Assembly (NCBI RefSeq): GCF_047730175.1
Contig: NZ_CP159833.1
Location: 186,001-250,000, forward strand
Reading direction: 5' to 3'
Source: Marifrigoribacter sp047730175
GTDB taxonomy: Bacteria > Bacteroidota > Bacteroidia > Flavobacteriales > Flavobacteriaceae
Length of the DNA: 64,000 bases
In this document: in pieces, positions 8,802 through 18,800 of the stretch
How positions within the stretch are numbered: the first letter of the stretch is position 1
Layout: every line of letters starts with the position of its first letter
Notes under the pieces: model-generated
The model's database searches: none
What the model was told of the DNA's origin: nothing
Seen by the model: the letters and a program-made list of their open reading frames with translations, nothing else
Made by a program: the position numbers and the translations under genes

Positions 8802-9251
8802 ATGAAAAAAATAATACTAATCGCTGTTTTCATTATATCTACAGGTGTTTTAGCGCAAAGGCCTAATCACGAAAAGATGAAAGCATTTAAAATTGCTCAC
8901 ATAACACAACAATTAGATTTAACCTCCTCTGAAGCTGAAAAATTCTGGCCTATTTATAATGCTTTCGATTCTAAAATGGAAACGCTAAGAAAAGAGGGAC
9001 GATCTAACATTTTCGAAAAAACTAAAGGAGACAATATCAATAATATAAGCGATTCAGAAGCAACTGAAATTATGAATGAAATAATAGCAATGAAAACCAA
9101 AGAGTTACAAAATCGTAAAGAACTGGTAAATGATTTAAAAGGTATTTTATCTCCTATAAAAATTTTAAAGCATGAAATAGCTGAAGAAAACTTTAAAAGG
9201 AAATTGTTAGATCGACTAAAAAAGCGCAGAGGCGGTAAAGAAAAACATTAA
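8802..9251 (+). CDS. CpxP/Spy-like periplasmic protein (sensor of ECF-type sigma factor)
   Basis: 149 aa with a signal peptide (MKKIILIAVFIISTGVLAQ). The mature part is helical and charged, and contains QQLDLTSSEAEKFWPIYN (about residues 36-53), which resembles the LTxxQ repeat of CpxP and Spy, the periplasmic chaperone/stress sensors. NCBI annotates the flavobacterial family as a sensor of ECF-type sigma factor. It is the third gene of the sigma operon, 37 bases after the membrane protein. It ends 1 base before the convergent lipoprotein gene. Confidence 0.8.
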   Translation: MKKIILIAVFIISTGVLAQRPNHEKMKAFKIAHITQQLDLTSSEAEKFWPIYNAFDSKMETLRKEGRSNIFEKTKGDNINNISDSEATEIMNEIIAMKTKELQNRKELVNDLKGILSPIKILKHEIAEENFKRKLLDRLKKRRGGKEKH

Positions 9252-9252
9252 C

Positions 9253-10296
9253 TTAATTTTTAAAATATAATTTAGAAATTTTATTTCGACCCGATGCAAA
9301 TGCAATAGAATCATTTACAAATTCAATTGTATAAAATCCTTCGTCTGAAAGTTCTGCCCAAGTATCTCCTTGATCTTCACTAATAGAAATTCCTGGAGAC
9401 CCCACAGCTACTATACCCTTTCCATTCGTCCCAGGAATAAAAGAAACACTAGATCGATATCCAGGTCCTTTTCCATTACTTATAAGCTTCCACGTTTTAC
9501 CTCCATTATGAGTAATTGCTTTATTGCCTTCATTAGACTCTTGGTCTTCCCAATCACCTCCAAAAATGATCCCAGTGTTCTCATTATAAAAATCTACACT
9601 ATAAATACCTGTCATTGTGTTCCCTTGAACAATTGGAGTTTCAAAAACTTCCCAAGTATTCCCTCTATCCTTTGAGTGAAAAACTCTCGCTTTTAATCCG
9701 CCAGAAACGATCCAAACATGATTTTCAAATAAAGCAATGTTTGAATTACTTGCTGCAAATGCTGCCTCCCCTTCTTCGGTTTTTGGTAAGATATCACAAG
9801 AAAGTTTATTCCATGTATTACCACCATCTCTAGTAATTAGTACAGATAAACAATCTTCAGTTGGGTCGCCCATAGCAATTCCTTCCTTATCATCCCAAAA
9901 GGCAATTGAGTCATAAAAAACTTTTTCATTTTTTTCAACATATACTTCTTCAATATTAGTAGCTTCCTTTCCATCAAATCCTATTTTGTATAAGACTCCT
10001 GGGTTTTCGATACTCAAAACAAAAACGGCTTCTTTAGTTTTTGCAATGGCTCTAAAACTCAATAAAGATTCTTCATATTTAATAGAAGCCAATTTAGGCA
10101 CATTATTATCTATAAGACCTACTCTACCCGCATTAGCAGCAAACCAAACTCTATTTTCATCTAATGGGCTGATTGCTCTAATACTTAAACTGTCTTCAAA
10201 AACAGTTTGAATATCCACAGAAGAAAACTTTTTTGAAGAAGTATTACTACACGAAGTAAATAGAAAGGAAAAGAATAAAATTAGAAGAAATCGCAT
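9253..10296 (-). CDS. lipoprotein with photosystem II stability/BNR-like beta-propeller repeats
   Basis: 347 aa from the ATG at 10294-10296. That start gives a lipoprotein signal (MRFLLILFFSFLFTSC, lipobox Cys16), and a TAnnTTTG box lies 15 bases upstream, so the longer open frame (to 10371) is not the gene. Repeats of the type RDGGNTWNKL, KDRGNTWEVF, HNGGKTWKLI and EDQGDTWAEL are Asp-box/YCF48-like blades of a beta-propeller. The family is usually called oxidoreductase or glycosyl hydrolase, but no catalytic residues can be assigned. It probably sits on an envelope membrane surface. Confidence 0.82.
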   Translation of the reverse strand: MRFLLILFFSFLFTSCSNTSSKKFSSVDIQTVFEDSLSIRAISPLDENRVWFAANAGRVGLIDNNVPKLASIKYEESLLSFRAIAKTKEAVFVLSIENPGVLYKIGFDGKEATNIEEVYVEKNEKVFYDSIAFWDDKEGIAMGDPTEDCLSVLITRDGGNTWNKLSCDILPKTEEGEAAFAASNSNIALFENHVWIVSGGLKARVFHSKDRGNTWEVFETPIVQGNTMTGIYSVDFYNENTGIIFGGDWEDQESNEGNKAITHNGGKTWKLISNGKGPGYRSSVSFIPGTNGKGIVAVGSPGISISEDQGDTWAELSDEGFYTIEFVNDSIAFASGRNKISKLYFKN

Positions 10297-10310
10297 CAAA
10301 AATTTTTTTT

Positions 10311-10318
10311 CAAAAGTA
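10311..10318 (-). promoter_or_regulatory. -7 element of the propeller lipoprotein gene
   Basis: TACTTTTG on the minus strand, 14 bases upstream of the ATG at 10296. It fixes the start codon choice, because transcription would begin inside the longer open frame. Confidence 0.5.
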
Positions 10319-10343
10319 ATCAAAACTATGTATGCTATTATGA

Positions 10344-10351
10344 TACCTTTG
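10344..10351 (+). promoter_or_regulatory. -7 element of the RsmB-like gene
   Basis: TACCTTTG fits TAnnTTTG and points toward the ATG at 10458, giving a leader of about 100 nt. No good -33 TTG is seen. Confidence 0.35.
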
Positions 10352-10457
10352 CAAACAATTTTATAACACATAAAACGAGCATGCTAAAAAGTTTATCACA
10401 TAACAAATTGTCGAATAGCGAACAGCATGTGACCTTTAAAAAAAATAATATAGTCAC

Positions 10458-11666
10458 ATGAAACTTCATCGTAATTTAGTTTTTGCAACCATTGATTCTC
10501 TTCATCTTATCTTTAATGAAGGAAAACAAGCAGATAAAGTACTTAAAAATACACTTAAAAGAGATAAGCGTTGGGGCTCTAGAGATAGAGGTTTTATTGC
10601 TGAAACAACCTACGATATTGTAAGGTGGAAACGTTTGTATGCAAAAATTGCTGAAGTTAAAGAACCTTTTGACCGTGGTAATTTATTTAGAATGTTTTCA
10701 GTTTGGGCAACTTTAAGAGGTATTGTAATTCCAGATTGGAAACAAGTTGAACCTACCCCTACTCGAAAAATAAAAGGTCGATTCGACGAACTTTCTAAAA
10801 TTAGAAAATACAAAGAGTCGATTCCAGATTGGTTAGATGAATTAGGAGTTAAAGAATTAGGTGCCAAATGGGATGCTGAAATAAATGCATTAAATAAGCA
10901 GGCGGATGTTGTTCTTAGAGTAAACACTATTAAAGCAACTGTTGAACAAGTAAGAAATGCATTGTTAGAATCTAATGTAGAAACTGAATCTGTTAAAGGA
11001 GCACCTCATGCACTAAAACTAAAAGAACGTGCAAATGTTTTTATAACGGAAGCATTTAAAAATGGTTGGTTTGAAGTTCAAGATGCATCTTCTCAAAAAG
11101 TAGCTCAGTTTCTAGATCCAAAACCAGGATCTAAAGTTGTAGATACTTGTGCTGGCGCAGGAGGTAAAAGTCTTCATATTGCTGCTTTAATGGAAAATAA
11201 AGGGCAAATTATTGCTTTAGATATTTATGAAAATAAATTAACTGAATTAAAACGTAGAGCAAGACGAGACGGAGCACATAATATTGAAACCCGTGTAATT
11301 GAAAACTCAAAATCGATTAAAAAATTAATAGGGAAAGCTGATAAAGTTTTAATTGATGCTCCATGCTCAGGCTTGGGTGTTTTAAAAAGAAACCCTGATG
11401 CTAAATGGAAATTACAACCCGAATTTTTAGATAAAATAAAAGAAACACAAGAAGAAATATTAACCTCCTATTCGAGGTTGGTAAAACCTGGAGGACAATT
11501 AGTGTATGCTACTTGTTCTATATTACCATCAGAAAATAATCTTCAAGTTAAAAAGTTTTTAAAAAAAGAAGCTGGTAATGACTTTACATTAATAAAAGAA
11601 GAAAAACTATATCCTAGTAAAACTGGCTTTGATGGTTTTTATATGGCTTTACTTCAAAAAAAATAA
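10458..11666 (+). CDS. RsmB-type 16S rRNA (cytosine-5) methyltransferase
   Basis: 402 aa. The C-terminal half is a Rossmann methyltransferase: SAM-binding DTCAGAGGKS (from residue 229), then APCSG with Cys303 and ATCS with Cys353. The 50-residue spacing equals that of the two active cysteines of RsmB (the second is the nucleophile). The N-terminal half (residues 1-150) is helical and replaces the NusB-like RNA-binding domain of E. coli RsmB. It probably methylates 16S rRNA. The exact target base cannot be confirmed by sequence alone. Confidence 0.88.
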   Translation: MKLHRNLVFATIDSLHLIFNEGKQADKVLKNTLKRDKRWGSRDRGFIAETTYDIVRWKRLYAKIAEVKEPFDRGNLFRMFSVWATLRGIVIPDWKQVEPTPTRKIKGRFDELSKIRKYKESIPDWLDELGVKELGAKWDAEINALNKQADVVLRVNTIKATVEQVRNALLESNVETESVKGAPHALKLKERANVFITEAFKNGWFEVQDASSQKVAQFLDPKPGSKVVDTCAGAGGKSLHIAALMENKGQIIALDIYENKLTELKRRARRDGAHNIETRVIENSKSIKKLIGKADKVLIDAPCSGLGVLKRNPDAKWKLQPEFLDKIKETQEEILTSYSRLVKPGGQLVYATCSILPSENNLQVKKFLKKEAGNDFTLIKEEKLYPSKTGFDGFYMALLQKK

Positions 11667-11673
11667 TTTAGAT

Positions 11674-12714
11674 ATGAAAAAAACACTATTACTTTTACTC
11701 GTTTCAATTCAATTTGCATTTGCACAACAACCCTATTATGATGATATAGACCTTACACTTACAGGGCAGGATTTATATATAGAGTTACAAGTAAAAGTAA
11801 ATAACGCAAGTAGCACATTTACTTATGGGGAAGTTAGAGACACTATGAAAATAACCGATGAAAATCCAGATGCAACAGAAGATGTATTGTTAGTTTACGG
11901 TTATGACGATAATGGTAGCTGTATCACCGATAGAACTCGGGATAAAAATAATTTTGGTGGAGATCCATGTGAATATAATAGAGAACACGTTTTTGTAAGA
12001 TCTAATGCAGATCCACCTATGGGAAGTACAAGCAATAGTTCAACAGGAATAAGAGCAGATCCACACAACCTTAGACCAAGTGATGTCCAAATGAATGGGA
12101 ATAGAGGAAATAGAAAATTTGCTGCTGGTTCTGGTAATGCAGGTAATGCTGGTAGTGATTGGTATCCTGGAGATGAATTTAAAGGAGATATAGCTAGAAT
12201 GATGATGTATATGTATACTCGTTATGGAGATCGCTGTCTACCTTCCTTAAATGGTGAAGGAGCTCTAGAAGGAAGTACAGATATGCTTCAATTATACTTA
12301 CAATGGAATGTACAAGATCCTGTAAGTGAATTTGAAGATCAACGCAATCCTTATCTTGAAAATGTATATGGTAATAGAAATCCATTTATTGACAACCCTT
12401 ATTTAGCTACAATTATTTGGGGAGGAGAACCTGCTGAAGATCGTTGGGATTTATTTTCTACTAATGATTTTTCTGAAGATACATTTGTGGTGTATCCTAA
12501 TCCTTTTTCTGAAGTTATTTGGATTCAAAATACTACTAATATCGATTCTGAAATGAATGCGGTTATATATGATATTTCAGGAAGAAAGGTTTTTGAAAAG
12601 AATATGAATGAAACAAATACTCAATTGAATATTAATACTCTTTCTGAAGGTATTTACTTATTAGAGATTAGTAATTCAACTAACAAAATTATTAAGCGAA
12701 TCATAAAACAATAG
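11674..12714 (+). CDS. secreted endonuclease I with T9SS sorting domain
   Basis: 346 aa from the ATG at 11674, which gives a signal peptide (MKKTLLLLLVSIQFAFAQ); the longer open frame overlaps the preceding gene. The nuclease domain (about residues 25-255) carries the endonuclease I motifs REHVFVRS and ADPHNLRPSD, including the active-site histidine and the metal-binding Asn region. The C-terminus (about residues 270-346, VYPNPFSEVIWI to IIKRIIKQ) is a type A sorting domain, so the enzyme crosses the outer membrane by type IX secretion. It probably degrades extracellular DNA for nutrients. Confidence 0.9.
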   Translation: MKKTLLLLLVSIQFAFAQQPYYDDIDLTLTGQDLYIELQVKVNNASSTFTYGEVRDTMKITDENPDATEDVLLVYGYDDNGSCITDRTRDKNNFGGDPCEYNREHVFVRSNADPPMGSTSNSSTGIRADPHNLRPSDVQMNGNRGNRKFAAGSGNAGNAGSDWYPGDEFKGDIARMMMYMYTRYGDRCLPSLNGEGALEGSTDMLQLYLQWNVQDPVSEFEDQRNPYLENVYGNRNPFIDNPYLATIIWGGEPAEDRWDLFSTNDFSEDTFVVYPNPFSEVIWIQNTTNIDSEMNAVIYDISGRKVFEKNMNETNTQLNINTLSEGIYLLEISNSTNKIIKRIIKQ

Positions 12715-12735
12715 TTTTCTAAATTCACTGAAAAT

Positions 12736-12771
12736 AAAAAGCTTCTCATCAAACGATGAGAAGCTTTTTTT
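12736..12771. terminator. bidirectional terminator between convergent genes
   Basis: A perfect 15-bp stem (AAAAAGCTTCTCATC / GATGAGAAGCTTTTT) with an AAAC loop. It has T-rich ends on both strands and serves both the endonuclease gene and the large secreted protein gene. Confidence 0.9.
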
Positions 12772-12789
12772 ATAATAAGTATCTACTAA

Positions 12790-15702
12790 TTATCTTACAA
12801 CAATCTTTGTAGTTTTATAAGAACCCGATTCTTGAGCTCCCATTTTAATTAAGTATACACCACTTGCAACTGAAGACATATCAATATTATATTGATATCT
12901 GTCACCACTTTTAGCAACTGGTTTAAAACCTAATTGTTGACCTAACGTATTGTATATAGCTATATAAGCAATACCATCAAAAGAAGTAATTAATGATGCT
13001 TCAAATTGATTATTAGGTAATGAGACTACTATTAAGTCTGAATTAGCAATAGCAGAATCTACAACACCAAGTGAACCAAGGTTCGCTGTATAATCTTCCG
13101 TTTCACCATATTGAGTTTCTTCACAAGCATCATTAGGAACAGGAGCTTGCCAATTTGACTTCGCTCTCATTCTATGAACTCCATCTGCAACTCCAGCTGG
13201 TATAACTAAATCTATAGTTTCTGTAAAGGTTCCCCCACCTTCTCCAGGCGCTATAATATAATCTGTAACCACCTTTTCATCATTGGTGAAATCAAAATCA
13301 TCATTATAATCAATCCAAACTGTAACATATTGATCTCCATAACCTGTTGTTATAGTCAATGAATTTGTACTATCCGCTTCAAGATTAGCAATTAAACTAG
13401 TAAAATCAGCATACCCTTCACATCCAGATGCATTGTTAATTTCAGCAATAGAGAATAATTGAAAACCATCACCAAATGAACAATCCATTGTAGGATTACA
13501 ATTTGAATTTGAAACAGTTGTTTCAAACTCATCATTTGAATTGTCTTGATCTGGTCCTAAAGAAGTTGTAGCAGTTAAATCATACGTTCCAAATGCAGAG
13601 AAATCTCCTTGTTGTGTAAAGCTAAAACTTACTTCTTCTTCTGAATCTATAGAACCTACAAAAGATTCAACAACTGGACCTCCTCCATTTATTGAATATT
13701 CCACATTAAATCCTGTTTGTGTACTAGCTCCAAAATTCTTAACAGTAACAGTTACTGTTTGCATTCCTAAAATCTCACCAGATTCGGGAGCTGTGATATC
13801 AATTACACCAACATCATTCGCTAATAAATGAACAACTTCTTTTGTATATGCATCGTTTCCTGTAAACTCATCGCCTCCTAAAACAGATTTCACCTCAATT
13901 GAGTACGTTTGTCCAGAATTAGATAAATCTACTGTTTGAGAAAATGTGTAAGTTTCAGTTTCATTAGGATCCACAGTTCCTGTAAAAGTTTCAGTAGCAA
14001 TTAAATTACCATCAACTCTTAACTCTAAAGGAATATTTGTTTGAGAATTTAATCCAAAATTTCTAACAGTCACTTGAACATTTTCTGTAGCTGTTAAAAC
14101 ACCACTGTTAGGTTCAATAATGTTATTTACTCCTACATCTTGTGCAAAACCTCCAGATAAACTAAATGAGGCAATACGAGTTCTCCATGAATTATTTGAT
14201 TCAAAATATTCAGCAGTATGCCAGAAAGTAAAGTTATTAGGATCCATTGTTAAGTGAGAATAATCTCCAAAACGATTTGTGTTTGTTTGAACACCTGTAC
14301 CTTCATGAATCCATTCTTCAGCAATAGTCATTTCTCCTAGAGGATCTCCATCATATCTTCCCGTATATTTAATACTCGCTTTTAAAGTTGCACTCGCAAT
14401 ATTGAAACCCATTCCAATATTACCAGCAGCATCCATCGCAGCACTACCCATAAAACGACTGTGTCCATCTGCAGGAGCATACGTCCCTTCTTGGTAAATT
14501 GAAAATGGTCCATTTCCAGTATTTCTTAATTCAATCCATCTAACTCCAGAAGTATCATTTCCGTCAATATCTGTATTAAAAGTAACTATCCATGAGTTAT
14601 GTGAAGCAAAACTTCTATAATTTGCAGCATACGAAATTACACCACCAATCATATCTATTTTATTTCCTGTTCCGGGTTGATTTACATCACCTGTTCCAAA
14701 AGGAGCAAATACAGAGTTAAAAGGAGTTGTTGGAATTTCTTGTGGCGCAGAAATTGTTGAGTTTCCTGGGGTTACCCAATCATTTTCAATTTCCCAAACT
14801 TTTAAATGATCATTAGCAATTCCTCCCCAACCATCATCTTGTAAGTAAGTAATTAATCCAGGAGCATCAGCTGGGTAATTAGTACCCGTTAAATTTGCTG
14901 GTTCAGGACTATAAACAGTATTTGTGTTTTGAACACTACCAGGAAGAGGATATCCGATAATCTGTGGATTAGCACCTCCAGCAATCATCACATCTCTTTC
15001 CATCGCATAGACTTTATTTGTACCGCCTTTATTTGCAGTTACATAATAACCATCATGCCAAATTGCATAATGAGGATAATCTGGAAAAGCATCTAATGAA
15101 TATTGGTAAACATTATAAGCACCTGTTGGGTCATTGGTTTCTGAAATACCAACAGCCAATGAATTACTTAAAGATCCAAACTCACTCACTAACCATCGGT
15201 CTGCTAATTGATCATAAAGAATAATTGGATCCCCTGAATTAGAAGAAATTCCTAAAAAGGTACCTAATGCAATTGGTCCAACTACTAAAGCCCCTGTTTT
15301 ATCATAAATAATTACACTTGAGTTAACAGCGTGTACATAATGATTTGGTCCTGCAGCTCCTGTAGGATCTGGTGGAGTAAATCCAGTTGGTACTGATCCA
15401 ACAATATTTACTTCTAAAGGCATTGGATTTAAATTTCCAAATTCACCTTGTATTAATAAGTCATTTCCTTGTGGATAAGAATCCATGTTAATTTGTTCAT
15501 TTCGTCTTAAATTGTTTGGGACAACTCTTAACGTTTTTATTTCACTTCCATCTAAAGCAGGAGTATTAGGCATATCACGTAATGGCGCTGTTTTAAACAT
15601 AAAAGTCCCCTGAGCGATCGTAGTCGGAGGAAACTTTTCTTGGGCAAAAATTACGCAACTAAATAATATTGCGAATACAAGTAGTAGGTTTTTAATTTTC
15701 AT
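12790..15702 (-). CDS. large secreted protein with CARDB and GEVED domains, T9SS sorted
   Basis: 970 aa with a signal peptide (MKIKNLLLVFAILFSCVIFAQ). Residues of about 90-500 form a beta-rich region (GFTPPDPTGAAGPNHYVHAVN; SRFMGSAAMDAAGNIGMGFN) that looks propeller-like. Two CARDB-type adhesion repeats follow (each starts with DVGV, about residues 515-625 and 630-735). A GEVED domain is next (YVTVWIDYNDDFDFTNDEKV; about residues 765-875), and a type A sorting domain ends the protein (about 895-970). It is probably an exported surface or adhesin-like protein. No catalytic motif is visible. Its 3' end faces the endonuclease gene. Confidence 0.82.
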   Translation of the reverse strand: MKIKNLLLVFAILFSCVIFAQEKFPPTTIAQGTFMFKTAPLRDMPNTPALDGSEIKTLRVVPNNLRRNEQINMDSYPQGNDLLIQGEFGNLNPMPLEVNIVGSVPTGFTPPDPTGAAGPNHYVHAVNSSVIIYDKTGALVVGPIALGTFLGISSNSGDPIILYDQLADRWLVSEFGSLSNSLAVGISETNDPTGAYNVYQYSLDAFPDYPHYAIWHDGYYVTANKGGTNKVYAMERDVMIAGGANPQIIGYPLPGSVQNTNTVYSPEPANLTGTNYPADAPGLITYLQDDGWGGIANDHLKVWEIENDWVTPGNSTISAPQEIPTTPFNSVFAPFGTGDVNQPGTGNKIDMIGGVISYAANYRSFASHNSWIVTFNTDIDGNDTSGVRWIELRNTGNGPFSIYQEGTYAPADGHSRFMGSAAMDAAGNIGMGFNIASATLKASIKYTGRYDGDPLGEMTIAEEWIHEGTGVQTNTNRFGDYSHLTMDPNNFTFWHTAEYFESNNSWRTRIASFSLSGGFAQDVGVNNIIEPNSGVLTATENVQVTVRNFGLNSQTNIPLELRVDGNLIATETFTGTVDPNETETYTFSQTVDLSNSGQTYSIEVKSVLGGDEFTGNDAYTKEVVHLLANDVGVIDITAPESGEILGMQTVTVTVKNFGASTQTGFNVEYSINGGGPVVESFVGSIDSEEEVSFSFTQQGDFSAFGTYDLTATTSLGPDQDNSNDEFETTVSNSNCNPTMDCSFGDGFQLFSIAEINNASGCEGYADFTSLIANLEADSTNSLTITTGYGDQYVTVWIDYNDDFDFTNDEKVVTDYIIAPGEGGGTFTETIDLVIPAGVADGVHRMRAKSNWQAPVPNDACEETQYGETEDYTANLGSLGVVDSAIANSDLIVVSLPNNQFEASLITSFDGIAYIAIYNTLGQQLGFKPVAKSGDRYQYNIDMSSVASGVYLIKMGAQESGSYKTTKIVVR

Positions 15703-15819
15703 TTTTGTTTAAGTATTAGTTTTATTTTTCACAATATATAACAGTATAGAAGCCTAAAACCCTACTTTAAAATAAAAATTTTTAAAATAAAAACTCCTTT
15801 TAGATATTCTTAAAAAATG

Positions 15820-15827
15820 TACCTTTG
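15820..15827 (+). promoter_or_regulatory. -7 element of purL
   Basis: TACCTTTG lies 31 bases before the ATG at 15859. Transcription would start near 15834, inside the longer open frame that begins at 15817, which excludes that earlier ATG. Confidence 0.5.
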
Positions 15828-15858
15828 CTTTGTTAAATCTGATGAAAAAATTATTAAA

Positions 15859-18800
15859 ATGATTCACTTTTTTGAAGACGTCAAAAAAAACACTTTTGCA
15901 GTCCAAACTCAAGAGCAAATTTCTACTCAAAATATTGACAAACTTCAGTGGCTATTTGGTGGCAGCACTTATATAAATGAATCCGTGATTACGGATTTTT
16001 TTGTTGGTCCAAGAGCAGCTATGATAACACCATGGAGTACGAATGCTGTTGAAATAACCCAGAATATGGGTATTGTAGGTATCATTAGGATTGAAAAATT
16101 TCAACCTGTTTCAGAAGATTATTCAGCACATGATCCAATGCTTTCACAGAAGTATATCGCATTAAATCAAGATATTTTCACAATTGATGCTCTACCTGAG
16201 TCTATTAAAGAGATTGAAAATATTTCAGAATATAATATTTCGGAAGGATTAGCTTTAAACGATGAAGAAATTGTTTACTTAGAAAATCTTTCAAAAAAAT
16301 TAAATAGAAAATTAACCGACAGTGAAGTTTTTGGCTTTAGTCAAGTGAATAGTGAACATTGTCGCCATAAAATTTTTAATGGAACGTTCATAATTGATGG
16401 AGAAGAAATGCCCTCTTCCCTATTCAAATTAATTAAAGAAACATCGAAAGCACACCCAAATACAATCGTTTCAGCCTATAAGGACAATGTTGCATTTGTG
16501 AAAGGACCAAAAGCGATTCAATTCGCTCCAAAAAGAGCTGATGTACCAGACTATTATCAAAACAAAGAGTTTGATAGTGTTATTTCATTAAAAGCAGAAA
16601 CCCATAATTTTCCAACTACTGTAGAACCATTTAATGGTGCTGCAACAGGAAGTGGTGGTGAAATTAGAGACCGTTTAGCTGGAGGAAAAGGATCTTTACC
16701 ACTTGCTGGAACTGCTGTTTATATGACCTCCTATTCTCGATTAAATGACAATCGTCCCTTCGACTCCCCTCAGGACAGGCCTTGGGAAAAAACAATGAAA
16801 GAAAGAGAGTGGCTATATCAAACACCACTAGATATTCTTATTAAAGCCAGTAATGGTGCTTCCGATTTTGGAAACAAATTTGGTCAGCCTCTTATTACAG
16901 GATCAGTACTAACTTTTGAACATGAGGAAGGTGCGCGTAAATTAGGATTCGATAAGGTAATTATGCTTGCTGGAGGAATTGGATATGGAAAAGCCGATCA
17001 AGCGCTAAAAGATATTCCTAAGGTTGGAGATAAAGTAGTTTTATTGGGTGGTGAAAATTACAGAATTGGAATGGGTGGAGCTGCAGTTTCATCAGCAGAC
17101 ACCGGTGAATTTTCTAGTGGAATTGAATTAAACGCTGTACAGCGTTCTAATCCAGAAATGCAAAAAAGAGCTGCAAATGCCATTCGTGGTATGATTGAAA
17201 GTGACATAAACCCAATTGTATCCATACATGATCATGGAGCCGGAGGGCATTTAAATTGTTTAAGTGAATTAGTTGAAGAAACTGGTGGATTAATAGATTT
17301 AGATAAATTACCCGTAGGAGACCCTACCCTTTCTGCTAAAGAAATTATTGGAAATGAATCACAAGAACGAATGGGCCTTATTATTGGTAAAGACGATCTT
17401 GAAAAATTAAATAAAATTGCCAAAAGAGAGCGTTCACCAATATATGAAGTAGGTGAAGTAACAGGAGATCATCGTTTTACTTTTGAAAGCAAATCAACTG
17501 GTGAAAAACCAATGGATTTCGATTTAGAAGATATGTTTGGGAGTTCTCCTAAAACGATCATGAATGATATAACTGTTGAAAGATCTTATAAAAATCCTGT
17601 TTATTCTGATGCAAACATTAAAGAATATGTAAGTCAAGTGTTACAATTGGAAGCTGTTGCTTGTAAAGATTGGTTAACAAATAAAGTAGATCGTTGTGTG
17701 GGCGGAAAAGTTGCCAAACAACAATGTGCAGGCCCTTTACAATTGCCCTTAAATAATTGTGGTGTAATGGCGCTAGATTATAAAGGTAATGTAGGGATTG
17801 CGACCTCAATTGGTCATTCTCCTATAAGTGGTTTGATTGATCCTGTTGCAGGTTCATTAAATTCAATTACTGAATCATTAACTAATATTGTTTGGGCTCC
17901 TTTAGAAGAAGGCTTAAAAAGTGTTTCACTTTCAGCTAACTGGATGTGGCCTTGTAATAATGAAGGGGAAGATGCAAGATTGTATAAAGCAGTTGAAGCG
18001 GTTTCAGAGTATGCAATTCAACTTGGCATCAATGTGCCTACAGGGAAAGATTCTCTTTCCATGAAACAGAAATATAAAAACGAGGAGGTTATTGCTCCTG
18101 GAACTGTTATTATTTCTGCTACGGGACATTGTAAGGATATTAAAAAAGTAGTAGAACCTGTCCTACAAAAAGGGGGAGGTAGTATTTATTACATCAATAT
18201 TTCAAAGGATAAATTTGAATTAGGTGGCTCTTCATTTGCTCAAGTTTTAAATACCATTGGTACCAATGCTCCAACAATAAAAGATGCAACGTATGTTACA
18301 ACTGTTTTTAATACAATACAACAATTAGTTTCTGATGAACAAATAGTAGCAGGACATGATGTTGCCGCTGGAGGTTTAATTACTTCTTTATTAGAAATGT
18401 GTTTTGCTGATTTAAATTTAGGTGCAAATTTAGATTTAAGTGGTTTAGGCGAAGATGACTTAGTAAAAATTCTATTTTCTGAAAACTGTGGGTTAATCTT
18501 CCAAGCTTCAGAGGATGATATACTAGAATCAATTCTTTCAGAAAAAAATATTGATTTTGTGAAAATTGGAAATGTTACTGAAAATGAAACCTTAATTGTA
18601 AAGCATTTACAACAGGAGTTAAGTTTTAGTATTCCTGAAATGCGTGATACTTGGTACAAAACATCCTATTTATTAGATAGTAATCAATGTGCAAATAATA
18701 AAGCGGAAGATCGTTTCAATAATTACAAAAAACAACCTTTAGATTTTACATTTCCAAAACAATTTACAGGTCTATTACCAAATAATGAACCTCTAAAAGA

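Noticed and set aside
9370..9833. Two overlapping plus-strand frames opposite the propeller lipoprotein
   Set aside because: Shadow frames in the Asp-box repeats; no start signals or domains.
10297..10371. Upstream extension of the propeller lipoprotein
   Set aside because: It would bury the lipoprotein signal peptide, and the promoter -7 box lies within it.
15817..15858. Earlier ATG for purL
   Set aside because: The -7 box lies on top of it, so transcription should start downstream; PurL begins at MIHFFED.
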